64,000 nucleotides of DNA from Ilex aquifolium (GCA_951799425.1 OX637391.1:13634551-13698550), one strand, 5' to 3'; positions 1 through 11,071 are shown, counted from the stretch's first letter. Made by a program: numbers and translations. Notes: generated by a model from the sequence alone, not told the origin.

Positions 1-167
1 ATTTCACCAAAAATAAGGTTTTATTTATTTATTTTTTTTTTCAAAATCAAACAACACAAATTGTGGAAAAAAAAAATTTTAAAGACAAAAAAAAAGGAAA
101 CATGAATGTCACATGTAATTTCCGGTGAATAAGTTGCCGGAGACGATACACAGTTATTTGATTGTAG

Positions 168-300
168 ACGACGATGAACACTAACTCGTATTCCTATCTT
201 TTTTTTGACGATGAACAGTAACTCGTACCCTTGTTTTTTTGGATGATGAACAGTAACTTGTATTCCTTGTTTTTTTTGGATGATGAACAGTCACACTTCT
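168..300. repeat. Minisatellite, about 37 bp unit x4
   Basis: Four imperfect tandem copies start near 170, 207, 242 and 279. Each has a gatgaacagtaactcgta-like core followed by a run of T. No gene is associated with them. Confidence 0.7.
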
Positions 301-2884
301 GGCATTCCCATGGACATAACATCCCTCTGCCGAAAAGGATGGATTTTGATAATTAAACCCCCTATTTTCCCTCCTATTACTTGATTTCTGCCAAAAAAAA
401 ACGGATGGAAGATGATAGGTTTCCATATATCTATTATTTATCGATGACAATAATGGCATTTTTAAAAAATATGCACTTTACCCTAAATAAGTTTTTGAGT
501 TGTACTTTTGCCTAAATAAGTCTAAAAAATTGTACCGGCTTCTAAATTCCCCAAAAAGAAAAGGGTTTAACTTTTCTTCTTAATGAAGGAGGGCTGTGCT
601 TTTTCTTTTCTTGGCTTTTGGCGACTGGAAGAAAACAGAGGGGGAGCAGGCGTAGATCAGGAAAAAATTCGGATGGCCATCAATTTGCTCTATTTTTTCA
701 GGAGATTTTTGTTGTCCATTATATTTATGGGTAACTAAATTATCAAGTAGGGCGAGGAATGAACTTGCACAATAGATGGTATTTTATTTATTTTTAATTT
801 ATGCATTTGATTTCTAATTAGTAAAACTCTTTTGTTTTATCATTTTCAATTTATTGTTGATGTTTTCTTCTCTGAATAATCATAAAATTTATTCTGTTTA
901 TGGATTCAGTCATGCTTTTTCTATTGAATGGATTAGTTCTTTTGATTATGTTTGGATCAATTATTTATCTATATTGATTTAATCATTTGCTGCAATATTG
1001 CTTCTTGAGTATATTGTCGTCGTTGGACTTTCTCAATAGTGATAATAATTTACATATTTTCAAAGTGGTGAATGGTTTTTTAAAGGGTTACATTTGGTTT
1101 AATCTTGGTTTATAAATCTATACCTTCCGGTTGGGAATTTTGGGAATTGAATTCCTAATTGAGTTATTCAATGAATTAAGAATAATTAAAATACCATATG
1201 TGTGCAAGAGATTCACAACGCTTTACCGTTTGTCAAATATGAGTACTTTTTTTGTTAGTCACTTTGCTTCACTTTAATTTGCATTTAAAATTAATCTTTG
1301 TTTTCCAGTAATCATCTAATATTTTTCTTTAGTTTCTTTGTTCCTGTCTACTATTCTTTTAATTTGTCTCTCTGTGGAATCGACACCCCAAAATTGTGCT
1401 ACAATTACCGCATTATTCTTTGGGCGTAATCACATCCCATAAGAAAAATAAACCAAAAGCTAGAAAGAAAAAGACTGGTAAAAAGATGAATATAATGTAA
1501 AGCCTACACCCCTATATATAGGCGATGGGAAGCAAAAACCTAATTTACATCAAAGTCTAAGAAGACTGGCCAAAAATCGTCATCGTGTCCAGACACTTGC
1601 TTTCCTCCTTCCGAATGCGCATTGGTGTCTTAGCCCTTTAGCTATACGCATTCGAACGAGTATTTTCCTCCGTCCGGAACACTTGACAAAACTTTTCTCG
1701 TTGATCTTTGGAGGTTAAGTCCTGACACTTGCATTCCTTCGTCTAGACTCTTCAATGTTTTCTTAGACAGTCTTTGGAACTTCCGTCCGGACGTGCTTGA
1801 TCCACCGTCCAGACGCATTAGGCAAAAACTCCTTTTTTTTTTTTTTTCTCCTTGCTGATCTGGATCTCTTCCCTTTATGTGCTTTGTCATTCACATCATT
1901 AATTTGATTAATTTACCTGCAAAATTAGACAAATACTACAAAAAAGAAGATGATATCCAAATCTCAATTAATTCAACGTAATTAATGTCTTGTCCAATTT
2001 ACTTAGCCAATAATTAATACACAAATCACACAATATAGAATGTTTATCACATTGCCATCAAAATAATGCGGGATGAATAGCTAAAAAGAGGCAACCTTGC
2101 TTTATGTGTGGAATGGGTGATCCTTACCAATGCGGTAGAAGGTACATTAGCAAAGTGGTGAATGGTGATAGTCAATCCTCTTTTTCCCGGAAGCATGGAT
2201 ACGTACATAGATACCAAAATATATGAAATTATAGGATACGAGGATAACAAGGATATGACTAACTAGAATAATATTATAATTTTTTTCGCTAATAATAAAA
2301 TTATAATATATTGAAAAACAAAACATATGTTATAATAATATTAAAACAAGACTTAACAAATATTAATTTATTGATAAACATTAAAATATATCAAATTAAA
2401 CATCCACTATTTTCATCAAACATTATTACATTTATTAATATTCATAGTTTATAAGTCACTTCAAATGACGTTTTTATCATTGTATTTTAATTATTTTTTA
2501 TTATTAGGACATGCCATTTTAATAGACATTTTGGACAAAGAAGGCGTCATTTAATATGACGTTTTCTAAAAATGATAGGGCTTGAAAAATATTTCTGAAA
2601 GTGCGTGAGTTTGAAAAATAAGTTAAAAAGTGATTGATTTTAAAAAATAAGTTTTTAAAACGACAAGAATTAGAGTTTTTGAGACAAATTTTTTTATGGC
2701 AACAATGTTTACCGTCACAAAAAAGTATGCTTTTGAGGAATTTTTTTTTTGTGTGTGTTAATAGTGTTGTTATAAAAGATTTATTTGTTGCTGCAAATAC
2801 TATTTGAGGGGATGTTGCCATCACAAAACACTTTTTGACACTCCACTTATTATGACAAAGTGTTGTGACGACATGCCTCGCCAT
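301..2884. other. AT-rich intergenic DNA, no gene recognised
   Basis: No convincing coding sequence on either strand. Around 1370-1520 there is a tgtggaatcgac motif and a ctatatataggc stretch, which recall LTR retrotransposon ends, but no paired LTR could be found. At 1580-1815 variants of cgtccggac recur about five times. Around 2690-2880 the text (gttgccatcacaaaa, gtgacgaca) resembles CACTA subterminal repeats. It continues at 4405 after the hAT insertion, so the hAT landed in an older repeat. Confidence 0.5.
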
Positions 2885-3798
2885 TAGGGATGTCAATGGA
2901 CCGAAGCGGTGGCGGGGGGTATAGTCTTCATCCCCGTACCCGCTTAAAAAATCTTCGTCCATCCCCGGTCCACCCCCGTTAACGGGTATAATTTTCATCT
3001 CCATCCCCGTCCGCGGGTAAATTTATAATCCCCGTCCCCGCTTCCCCCGTACCCGCCCAAGCCCAAGCCCAAGCCCATGTAAACAATCTGTATAATGATA
3101 GTCAGTTATTGCTACAATGAGGACACTAGTTATATTTCGTGGCTAAGGCTTGATGTATATGTTGCTATGCACATCCACATGAAAAAGAGTATGGGAATAA
3201 AATGAGAAAGTAAATATTGTTTTTAATAGAAATTAGAAATCTATAGGAACAAGATAGTGGACTATTGAAGAATTCTGCCCTTGAATAATTTATTTATGCT
3301 GTCAAAAAGCTTGCCCCCCCGTGTTATTGTTGATTTTGTGCTATATCATATGCATACTGTAATTAGTTAAGAGGTCTCCTCTTTTACATTGCTAAATAAA
3401 ATTTCTATTTGTTTTTTTTTCATAGAACTTCTTGTGACCAATTTTGGTTACATGATTCTTATTGCAAGTTTACTGATTTCTTCTATAGAATGTAGTTATG
3501 TGATTATTATCAGATATTATAGATAGTGTTTACGATTTGCTTCTCTGTGCTTAATCAAGAATATTGTTGTCTGCCTCTAAAATTGTGTACATTTAACAAG
3601 CAGAAGCCGCCTTATCAACACAGGATGGAATAACACAAAACATATATGGGAGAGTGAGACAAAAAGGAATGTGCTGAAGCTCACTTAATATAATATATAA
3701 TATAATAGCAGTAAACGCAAATAATCCGAGCCAGATGAACTGCTTACAGAAGTGGGGATGCCAGGCCGCTGATTCACATACTCAAAAAAAAAAAAAAA

Positions 3799-3813
3799 TA
3801 AATAAATAAATAA

Positions 3814-3873
<60 letters not shown>
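3799..3873. repeat. (AAAT)n followed by (TA)n microsatellite
   Basis: An AAAT run of about 20 bp passes into roughly 27 TA dinucleotides inside the hAT element. It is flanked by the 50 bp direct repeat that follows. Confidence 0.9.
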
Positions 3874-3879
<6 letters not shown>

Positions 3880-4170
3880 AGTTAAAACCCTAAGGAATTC
3901 TTCGCAGGACCTTCTATATATAAAGTCTCAGTTAAAACCCTAAGGAATTCTTCGCAGGACCTTCACTGACCAGAGAGAGGGAGACAGAGAGTTGGGCGGC
4001 GCTGAATAAAAGAAGAGGCAGCGACCTTCACTGACCAAAGAGGGGGAGACAGAGAGCTGGGGTAGCGACCTTCACTGACCAGAGAGAGGGAGACAGAGAG
4101 CTGGGCGGCGCTGAATACAAGAAGAGGCGAGTAACTGAGTAAGTTAGGCCTCAGGGTTTTAACTGAGACT
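3865..4170. repeat. Internal direct and inverted repeats of the hAT element
   Basis: A 50 bp unit (taaagtctcagttaaaaccc ... ttcgcaggaccttc) occurs twice in tandem, with taaagtctca at 3871 and 3921. Three copies of a gaccttcactgacc block with gagacagagag follow at about 3958, 4023 and 4067. At 4150-4170 the segment ctcagggttttaactgagac is the inverse of agtctcagttaaaaccct, so the block can fold into a hairpin of about 20 bp arms with a loop of 200-270 bases. Confidence 0.8.
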
Positions 4171-4205
4171 ATATATATATATATATATATTTTAACGGGT
4201 ATAAC

Positions 4206-4253
4206 GGGGACGGGGCGGGGCGGGGCGGGGCGGGGCGGGGACGGGGCGGGGGT
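4206..4253 (+). repeat. Tandem CGGGG array, strong G-quadruplex potential
   Basis: Eight or more consecutive runs of three to five G separated by one or two bases (acggggcggggcgggg and so on) lie just inside the right end of the hAT element. Four-run G4 motifs can form in several registers. Confidence 0.8.
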
Positions 4254-4404
4254 AAGGGTAAGTCCATCCCCGCCTTCATCCCTGCACGGGTTTATTCGGG
4301 TATCCTCGTATACGTCCACCGTCCAATACGTATAGTCCATCCCCGGTCCAAACGGGACGGGTTTGGACGAATACCCGTTTTCCCCCGGTCCACTGCCATC
4401 CCTA

Positions 4405-4810
4405 CTCGCCATAATCAGTCTAGTCTCAAAAAATCTTTGTAGCGACAATTGCCATCTCAAATAATATTTGTCACAACAAATAAACTTTTTATATCAGCAT
4501 TACCGTCATTAAAAAAAATTATCAAAAATTTATCTAAAAAAACCTTAATTCTTTGAGTGTGAGAGGCATGTCTTTGGTGAATTTCTCTCATTTACTACCT
4601 CAACAATATAAAGCAACTGATAATTTAAACACTCCACATGATTTCCAACTCACGGAATAAACATCCCAATTTCATTGCATTAGCACGAACTTATTGGCTT
4701 TGGCAATAAAATCATCATTACTTTTCAATGTACCCAAAAAAAAAAAAAAATTTCATCATTGCAATACGGAGAATCTTCTCTGCTAATGGCTGGTATTATT
4801 ATATTTTAAT
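4405..4810. other. AT-rich flank resembling CACTA subterminal DNA
   Basis: No gene. The text just after the hAT insertion (gcgacaattgccatctc, atttgtcacaacaaat) continues the degenerate CACTA-like repeat seen before 2877. The rest is unremarkable AT-rich DNA up to the next element. Confidence 0.4.
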
Positions 4811-4984
4811 GGGGAAATTTCAACCACATTTTTCCTAATTTATCATATTTTTAAAAACATCATCTTTATTATCAAAAACATAACTGATATCCTTTCTAGT
4901 TTATATTTAAACATCACTGACACCCTCTGCCATTAAACTACCATTTATAACAAAAATAAATTATCTAAAATACCAAAATTACCT

Positions 4985-5470
4985 CTACATAAATCCAAAA
5001 CAATCTTTCTACATAAAATTCGATTAAAATTCGAGTCGAATAAAATTTATTTTTTTCGGTATTAAAATTCTTTTTTCTACATATTAAAATTTGAGTCGAT
5101 TAAAATTCGATTCGAACTGATTAAATTTTATATTTTTTTACATATTAAAATTCGAGCCTATTAAAAATCTTTTTTTACGTATTAAAATTCTAGCCGATTT
5201 GAACTATACTTGAGTTGTTAATCCCGATAAAAATTTGCTTCGAGTCAATTAAAATTTATAATTTTTTTATTTATTAAAAATTCGATTTAAGTTGATTAAA
5301 ATATATATTTTACATATTAAAATTTAAGTCGATTAAAATTTATATTTTTTTATGTATCAAGATTCAGGTCGATTAAAATTTAATGCGATTTGATTAAAAT
5401 TTGACTTGAGCCTCAAATAAAATTTTAATCGGTTCAAATTTTAATATGTAAAAAAATATAATTTTTAGTA
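4985..5470. repeat. Degenerate array of gattaaaattcgag units
   Basis: About ten imperfect units built on ttaaaattcgagtcgatt, spaced about 40-60 bp, then an inverted version (attttaatcggttcaaattt) near 5420-5450. Very AT-rich, inside the split hAT-like element, no coding potential. Confidence 0.6.
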
Positions 5471-5634
5471 AACTCAAATTTTAATACTTAAAAATAAATT
5501 TTAATACGTAAAAAAATTTAAAAAATAGAGGGGGTCTCATTGAATATATGTTTATCTAAAGGGGGTGTAGATGAAGTTTTTCCTAAAATATGTTATGGAC
5601 AATTTAGTAAAATTGTATTTTAATTAACACTTTT

Positions 5635-6333
5635 TGATGGGCCCAGCTCAAATTATAAGCCCGATCCGAGTTTATAGTTCAACTCCGAGAGATCTACCAA
5701 GTCTAGCCCAATGTGGTCAACCCGGTCAAACTCATTAAGTTTAAGGAGCTACCTCAACAGGGAGCACACAAGGTCATCCAAGAGCCTCCTCCTAACCACC
5801 TTGGAGTAAGAGTCATCCAAGAGCCTCCTCCTAGCCACCTTGGAGTAAGAGCCATCCAAGAGCCTCCTCCTAGCCACCTTGGAGTAAGGGTCATCCAAGG
5901 AGCCTCACCCTCGCCGCCTTGGAAAGAGTCAACCTTCACCACATCATTTGACCGAGTCTCATGGAGAGCACCTCAACCACCTCGCCCGTTGAGAAGAAGT
6001 CGTCAGCTCCGCCAGAATAGTTATTTAGTTGCTATTAAGTCGCTCCAATCTGTTAAGAGACGACTATAAATTGTAAGCCCCACCAACACTTGGGGGGCAG
6101 AACACACTCAACTGAGCAAATAACTCCTCTCCCACTCTAAGCTTGTACTCTCTGCTCTCTCTACACTCTTGAATTAATAAAGCATCCGGCGACCCTAGCC
6201 ATTGAGAAGCGGACGTAGGTCACATTGACCGAACCACTATAAATCTCTGTGTCGTCTTCTCTCTCTACCTTAATTACTGCATTTATTATTCATACTTGAC
6301 AAGTGGTGTGCAAAGCCAATTTGTGCATCATCA
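5635..6333 (+). repeat. 5' LTR of the TR-GAG element
   Basis: It begins tgatgggcccag and ends gcatcatca. It contains a tataaattg TATA-like sequence near 6065 and an aataaa signal near 6176, as expected for promoter and polyadenylation functions. The 3' copy has an extra aagcccaaggg near its start, and scattered substitutions separate the two copies. Confidence 0.85.
5771..5920 (+). repeat. 39 bp minisatellite in the LTR, about 4 units
   Basis: Units of 39 bp (gtcatccaagagcctcctcc ... ggagtaaga) repeat in the 5' LTR and again at 9479-9620 in the 3' LTR. Because 39 is divisible by three, the array gives artificial open frames on both strands; these are not genes. Confidence 0.85.
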
Positions 6334-6395
6334 GTTTGGCGTCGTATGTGGGAAACGACAAAATTCTCATTTCTAAACACTTTCTCTGTTGAATC

Positions 6396-7547
6396 AATGT
6401 CGATCACTACCCGATCGATGAACCAGCTTGAGGATAACCAACCAAGAGAAGAGGAGGTTGCTCCTCCCCAACCAATCCTGTCCCAAGTACGCAGCAGATG
6501 CTGGAGACCATGCAGGAGCTTGTGGCCTAGAACCAGCAGATCCTTCAACTAATGCTCGCTGCGCAAGGAGGAGCACAACCTGGACCTCAAGTGAGAGAAG
6601 CTCCACGCCTTGGGCGTCAAGGAGCTCCCCACATGGGTGCTCCCCATCTGGGCGCCACCTTTGGAGCCCATTTGGGCGCCCCACCCATGGGAGCCCCCTT
6701 GGGTGCCCAGCATAGGGGAGCTCCTCGTGAGGGACCTCCGCCTCCTCTTCCTCCAGCTCCTGCACCACATGGTGAAGACTTTCATCTCTAAGACGATGAT
6801 GGTGAAAACCAAAGCATGGAGCATGGGAGCCATTTCCATGATCATTCCAGAGGAGCTCCCAACCATTGGAATGAGAAAATTAAGGAGGTACAAAATCAAC
6901 TAGGTGACGTCTTCAACGCCATGAAGGCGCAGGGACCCGAGACAGTGGACTACCTCGTAAGGCGAATAGACACACCTTTCAAACCTGATGTGGCGAACTA
7001 CCCCCTCCCTAAAAAATTTAAAATGCCATCCGTGGAGACCTTTGATGGTACGAAGGATCCACTGGACCAACTGGAAACTTATAAGACTTTGATGCAGCTG
7101 CACAACATCCCTGACGAAATCATGTGCAGAGCATTCCCAACCACCTTGAAGGGATCAACGCGACAATGGTTCACCAAACTCACCCCGGCCTCCATAGGCT
7201 CCTTCGTCGAACTGAGTAAATCCTTTGTGACACAGTTCATTGGTGGACGCCGCCAGCAGAAGCTTGTCACCCATCTGCTCAGCATAAAACAAGATCGACA
7301 TGAGAGTCTAAGGAGTTACCTCACTTGTTTTAACGAGGAGGTCCTCCAAATCGAGGAGCCCAATGACAAAGTCACCATGACCACCTTCCTGGGAGGCCTC
7401 TGCTCATCGAGTTTCCTCTTTACAGTAATGAAGCAACCACCAAAGAGCATGCCAAAACTATTGGCAAAAGCTCAAAAATATATGAATGCTGAGGAAATCA
7501 ACAGGTCTAGGCGAGGTGAATCATCTCGCGGATCATCAAAAGATTGA
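6396..7547 (+). pseudogene. Ty3-type gag of the TR-GAG element, disabled
   Basis: The Retrotrans_gag-like part is clear from about 6950 to 7547: KKFKMPSVETFDGTKDP, then RAFPTTLKGSTRQWF, then a QKLVTHLLSIKQ region. It ends in an Arg/Ser-rich tail (RSRRGESSRGSSKD). The likely original ATG is at 6396. A frameshift near 6490, a TAG at 6528-6530 and a TAA at 6789-6791 break the frame, and the longest intact part runs from 6816. There is no zinc knuckle and no pol downstream. Gag normally coats the element RNA and builds the particle, but this copy cannot do that in full length. Confidence 0.75.
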
Positions 7548-7564
7548 CCTGCCTCTGCACTGTT

Positions 7565-8000
7565 CTCAAATAGATAGGCTAACACCAGCTTAGCGGCTCT
7601 CTCACGGGTCACCAAAAAAGCTTGGCCTTTGCACTGTTCTCAAACAGGCAGCCTAACTCCAGCTTAGCGGCTCTCTCAGGGTCCACCAAAAAAGCTTGGC
7701 CTCTGCACTGTTCTCAAACAGGCAGCCTAACTCCAGCTTAGCGGCTCTCTCACGGGTCACCAAAAAAGCTTGGCCTCTGTACTGTTCTCAAACAGGTAGC
7801 CTATCTCCAACTTAGCAGCTCTCTCACGGGTCGCCAAAAAAGCTTGGTCTATCTCTGCTCTACTCTTAAGCAGACAACCTACCTCCAGCTTAGTGGCTCT
7901 CTCACGAGTCGCCAAAAGCTTGGTCTCTACTCTGCTTTCAAGCAAGCAGCCTATACCTCAAGCTTAAAGACTCTCTCATGGGTCGCCAAAAGCTCAGTCT
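7565..8000. repeat. 74 bp minisatellite, about 6 units
   Basis: A unit carrying aagcttgg, tgttctcaaacaggcagcct and ttagcggctctctcacgggt repeats with period 74. The aagct anchor occurs at about 7618, 7692, 7766, 7840, 7916 and 7990. It directly follows the gag stop. Confidence 0.85.
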
Positions 8001-8149
8001 CAAAAGGTGTAGCTCTCTCACGAGCAATCCTCAAACTCTGTATTTGCTCTTGCGCAAGCAGCCTACCTCTCTATCTAGGTAATTATGTTAGATAATTTAA
8101 TGTTTGGAATAACATTATTTTTGCATCTCCAACACAGGCTCCCAGCATC

Positions 8150-8480
8150 TCTCAGAACACCCAGGCACCTAGACCAGGCACCCAAGCGCCCAGACCTTGC
8201 GCCTAGACATCCTCGGGCGCTCAAGCATGGCGCACAGACCCTTAGGCGTCCAGACTGGCGACGAGGCAACATCCTCAGGCGCCCAGACCCCCTCAGGCAC
8301 CTAGACTGGCGCCCAGGCAACATCCTCAAGTGGCCAGACCCCCTCAGGTGCCCTGACTGTCGCCCAGGCAACATCCCCAGGCGCCCAGACACCCTCTGGC
8401 CCCCAGGCTGGTGCCCAACTACCTCCCTCTGGTGCCCAGACATCTCCCTCTGGCTCCCAGCCTGGCGCCCCAGGCAGCCC
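8150..8480. repeat. 51 bp GC-rich minisatellite
   Basis: Units rich in ggcgcccaga repeat with period 51; the anchor caacatcc is at 8267, 8318 and 8369, with degenerate units on both sides. The period divides by three, so long open frames on both strands here are artefacts. Confidence 0.8.
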
Positions 8481-8524
8481 AGCCTAGCGCCCAAGGCCTC
8501 CTGCTCACCCAAGCTCCTCAAACT

Positions 8525-8830
8525 AGCGCTGGAGAGGTGTCTGACCCCCTTTGCTCGCCCAAATGAGCCAAACCAGCGCTTGGAGAGAGGTGCCTGCCCC
8601 CATTTGCTCACCCAAATGGGGCAGCCCAGCACCTGGAGAGGTGTCTGATCCCCTTTGCTCACCCAAATGAGGCAGCCTAGCGCCTAGAGAGGTACCTGAC
8701 CCCCTTTGCTCGCCCAACTGAGCCAAACCAGCGCTTGGAGAGGTACCTGACCCCCTTTGCTCGCCCAACTGAGCCAAACCAGCGCTTGGAGAGGTACCTA
8801 AACCCCTTTGCTCACCCAAGGTGCTCCAAA
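8525..8830. repeat. 52 bp minisatellite, about 6 units
   Basis: A unit containing gagaggt, ctgacccccttt and gctcgcccaa repeats with period 51-53; the gagaggt anchor is near 8532, 8585, 8636, 8687, 8739 and 8791. Confidence 0.85.
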
Positions 8831-8832
8831 CG

Positions 8833-9240
8833 GGACTTATAATATATCAAATCAAAGCTCTCGACGAGATCTATAAGACTCACAGCCTTTGACTATAACT
8901 AATGTTGTAAAAAGTCCAAAAAAGGCTCAGAAACAGCTGTTTTGGCCTCCCGAAATTTTTTCAAAAAAATAAAATAAAATTCTGCTCGCCCAGGACCTTG
9001 TTTGCTCACCCAAGACATAGTGTGCTCACCCAAAAGCTGTCTGGTCGCCCAAAATCGTGCACCTAGCTCTCTGCTCGAAGTTTTGACCATAATTTTTGTT
9101 CCGTTACTCGAAATGAGGCTTATAATATATCAAATCGAAACTCTCGGCGAGCCCTACAAGACTCATATCCTCTGGCTATGTTTGATGCTGTTAAAAGCTC
9201 AAAAAGGCCTGGAAGCACATGTTTTGGCCTCCCGAAAATT
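8833..9240. repeat. Two-copy direct repeat, spacing about 282 bp
   Basis: A block of about 120 bp beginning ttataatatatcaaatc and ending ttttggcctcccgaaa occurs from about 8837 and again from about 9119, just before the 3' LTR. Confidence 0.75.
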
Positions 9241-9329
9241 TTCCAGTTATGCCGGTCAGCCGAAAAATCAAATTCAATCGAATGTCCTCCTCTCCAAGTT
9301 CCATTGGACACAGGGCATTGGGGGGCAAA

Positions 9330-10040
9330 TGATGGGCCAAGCCCAAGGGCCCAACTCAAATTATAAGTCCGGTCCGAGTTTATAGCTCAACTCCGAGAGA
9401 TCCACCAAGTCTAGCCCAATGTGGCAACCCAGTCAAACTCATTAAGCTTAAGGAGCTACCTCAACAAGGAGCACACAAGGTCATCCAAGAGCCTCCTCCT
9501 AACCACCTTGGAGTAAGAGTCATCCAAGAGCCTTCTCCTAGTCACCTTGGAGTAAAAGCCATCCAAGAGCCTCCTCCTAGCCACCTTGAAGTAAGGGTCA
9601 TCCAAGGAGCCTCACCCTCGCCACCTTGAAAAAAGTCAACCTTCACCACATCATTTGACCGAGTCTCATGGAGAGCAGCTCAACCGCCTCGCCCGTTGAG
9701 AAGAAGTCGTCAGCTCCACCAGAATAGTTATTTAGTTGCTATTAAGTCGCCCTAATCTGTTAGGAGGCGACTATAAATTGTAAGTCTCACCAACACTTCG
9801 GGGGCAGAACACACTCAACTGAGCACATAAATCCTCTCCCACTCTAAGCTTGTACTCTCTGCTCTCTCTACACTCTTGAATTAATAAAGCACCCGGCGAC
9901 CCTAGCCATTGAGAAGTGGACGTAGGTCTCATTAACCGAACCACTATAAATCTCTGTGTCGTCTTCTCTCTCTACCTTAATTGCTGCATTTATTATTCAT
10001 ATTTGATAGGTGGTGTGCAAAGCCAATTTGTGCATCATCA
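9330..10040 (+). repeat. 3' LTR of the TR-GAG element
   Basis: Colinear with 5635-6333; begins tgatgggccaag, ends gcatcatca, and is followed by the target duplication ctttt. It carries the same 39 bp minisatellite. Confidence 0.85.
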
Positions 10041-10158
10041 CTTTTAATCTAACAGGGGATGTGAGTAAAAATTCAAAAAATAGAGGGAGTATTCTTCAGT
10101 ATATGATAAATTAGAAGGAGTGTGACTGAAATTTTTCTTATTTTAATTGTCCTTGTTA

Positions 10159-10249
10159 CCAATGGGCCTTTGGTCTAATGGTACTCCTTATTTTGTAAAG
10201 ATTTTGTCTTCTTGAGGTCAAGGGTTCAAGTCCCTCTCCAAAAAAAAAA
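10159..10249 (+). mobile_element. Short tRNA-derived SINE
   Basis: A pol III A-box-like stretch (tggtctaatggta, about 10171) and a B-box (ggttcaagtcc, about 10222) are spaced as in a tRNA gene. They end in a pure A tail (10240-10249). A direct repeat of about 14 bp, aattgtccttgtta / aattgtcctcgtta, lies at 10145-10158 and 10250-10263, as expected from LINE-driven retroposition. There is no cloverleaf 3' half or CCA-compatible acceptor, so it is not a working tRNA gene. Confidence 0.7.
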
Positions 10250-10370
10250 AATTGTCCTCGTTATTGTCATGACTACTGTACAAAAACATGGTACCAATGG
10301 TGCGGGGCCCAATCTACTTATAAATAGTAGATAACTTGTTTTAATCGGGATACTATATTAAAGTATATCC

Positions 10371-10964
10371 TAGGGGTGCAACTCGGGCGGGTTGGGCGGG
10401 TTGAGAGGTCAACTCTAGCCCAACTCTAGGTATATAATCTTCAACTCTAACCCTACCTCAACCCGAGTACTGTCCAGGTTTAATTCGGGTGAGCTCGGGT
10501 TGATTTCGGGTTACTTAATTCGGTCTATTTTCGGGTTAAAAATCAGGTTGGGTTCGGGTTACTTAATTCGGGTTGATAAAAGAGGGAGGAGTGACGAGTG
10601 AGAAAGGGAGACTGAGAGTCACTTAGACGAGGGAGAGAGGGAGTCTGAGAGTCTGAGACCAGATGAGAGACGAGTGACGAGTGACGAGTGAGAGAGGAAT
10701 CTGAGAGTGATGGAGGCGCAGAGGTGAAGACTTGAAGTGAAGTGAAAGTCTGAACTCTGAAGAGTGAAGATAAATACTAACATTAGTTAAATATATCTAC
10801 ATATTTATGTATATTCGGGCTGAACCCGACAACCCGAGGCTTGCCCGAATTCAATTTGGGTTTGAGTTTTTTTGCCAAGGCCCAACCCAAGTATTAAAAA
10901 TTTTAACCCAAACCTTATTTTTTTCGAGTTGGGTTCGGGTTGGCTCACCCAAGTTGCACCCCTA
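10371..10964. mobile_element. hAT MITE with taggggtgcaa ends
   Basis: It begins taggggtgcaactcgg and ends in the inverse (ccaagttgcaccccta). The flanking 8-mers gtatatcc (10363-10370) and ttatatcc (10965-10972) differ at one base. Subterminal DNA is rich in gggttgggcgggtt and its complement. The middle has short gagtgacgagtgag repeats. No protein is encoded. Confidence 0.82.
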
Positions 10965-11071
10965 TTATATCCACATGCCTTGGCATGTACTTTCTCAGTG
11001 AATTTCCTTTTTTTTTTGCTGGTGCAGTGAATTTCCTTTAATTTATTGTAACTGATACTGTTTTTTAATAT

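Larger units (their letters stand above)
2885..4404. mobile_element. Non-autonomous hAT element with perfect 8 bp TSD
   Basis: The left end reads tagggatgtcaatggaccg and the right end, reverse-complemented, reads tagggatggcagtggaccg, giving terminal inverted repeats of about 19 bp. The flanks carry the identical 8-mer ctcgccat at 2877-2884 and 4405-4412. An 8 bp duplication is the hAT hallmark. Both subterminal regions are G/C-rich (cccgtaccc and ggggcgggg types). The interior holds microsatellites and duplicated blocks but no transposase, so any movement would have needed a partner in trans. The superfamily call rests on the TSD length and the TIR; the exact family is not known. Confidence 0.88.
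5635..10040 (+). mobile_element. Gag-only LTR retrotransposon (TR-GAG type)
   Basis: Two LTRs of about 0.7 kb (5635-6333, 9330-10040) start TG and end CA and flank a 3 kb interior. The 5 bp duplication ctttt is perfect at 5630-5634 and 10041-10045. The 5' LTR is followed at 6334 by gtttggcgtcgtatgtggg, in the primer-binding position. The 3' LTR is preceded by a purine tract (ggggggcaaa, 9320-9329). The interior encodes only a decayed Ty3-type gag and then several minisatellites. No protease, reverse transcriptase, RNase H or integrase is present. This is the layout described for plant TR-GAG elements, which depend on an autonomous partner. Confidence 0.85.
4811..10139. mobile_element. hAT-like element split by an LTR retrotransposon
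   Basis: The left end (4811 onward: aaatttcaaccacat ... ctaatttatcatat) is matched in inverse by the right end (about 10101-10139), over some 34 bp with a few mismatches. The same 8-mer, attttaat, sits at 4803-4810 and 10140-10147. Without the LTR element at 5635-10040 this is a MITE-sized element of about 0.92 kb. A second inner copy of the end sequence lies near 5525-5590. No coding capacity of its own is visible. Confidence 0.7.

Noticed and set aside
3963..4460. Minus-strand frame rich in Pro and Ser
   Set aside because: It spans the right end of a hAT element with G-run repeats and crosses the target duplication; not a gene.
5713..6069. Open frame with repeated EPPPxHLGVR units
   Set aside because: It lies in the LTR and arises from a 39 bp minisatellite whose period divides by three; the 3' LTR copy is not open in the same way.
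8075..8819. Overlapping long open frames on both strands with Arg/Gly/Pro-rich repeats
   Set aside because: They come from the 51 and 52 bp minisatellites of the TR-GAG element; no domain or start context supports a gene.
10164..10250. Possible tRNA gene
   Set aside because: A and B boxes are present, but there is no acceptor or anticodon stem, and an A tail plus direct repeats fit a SINE.
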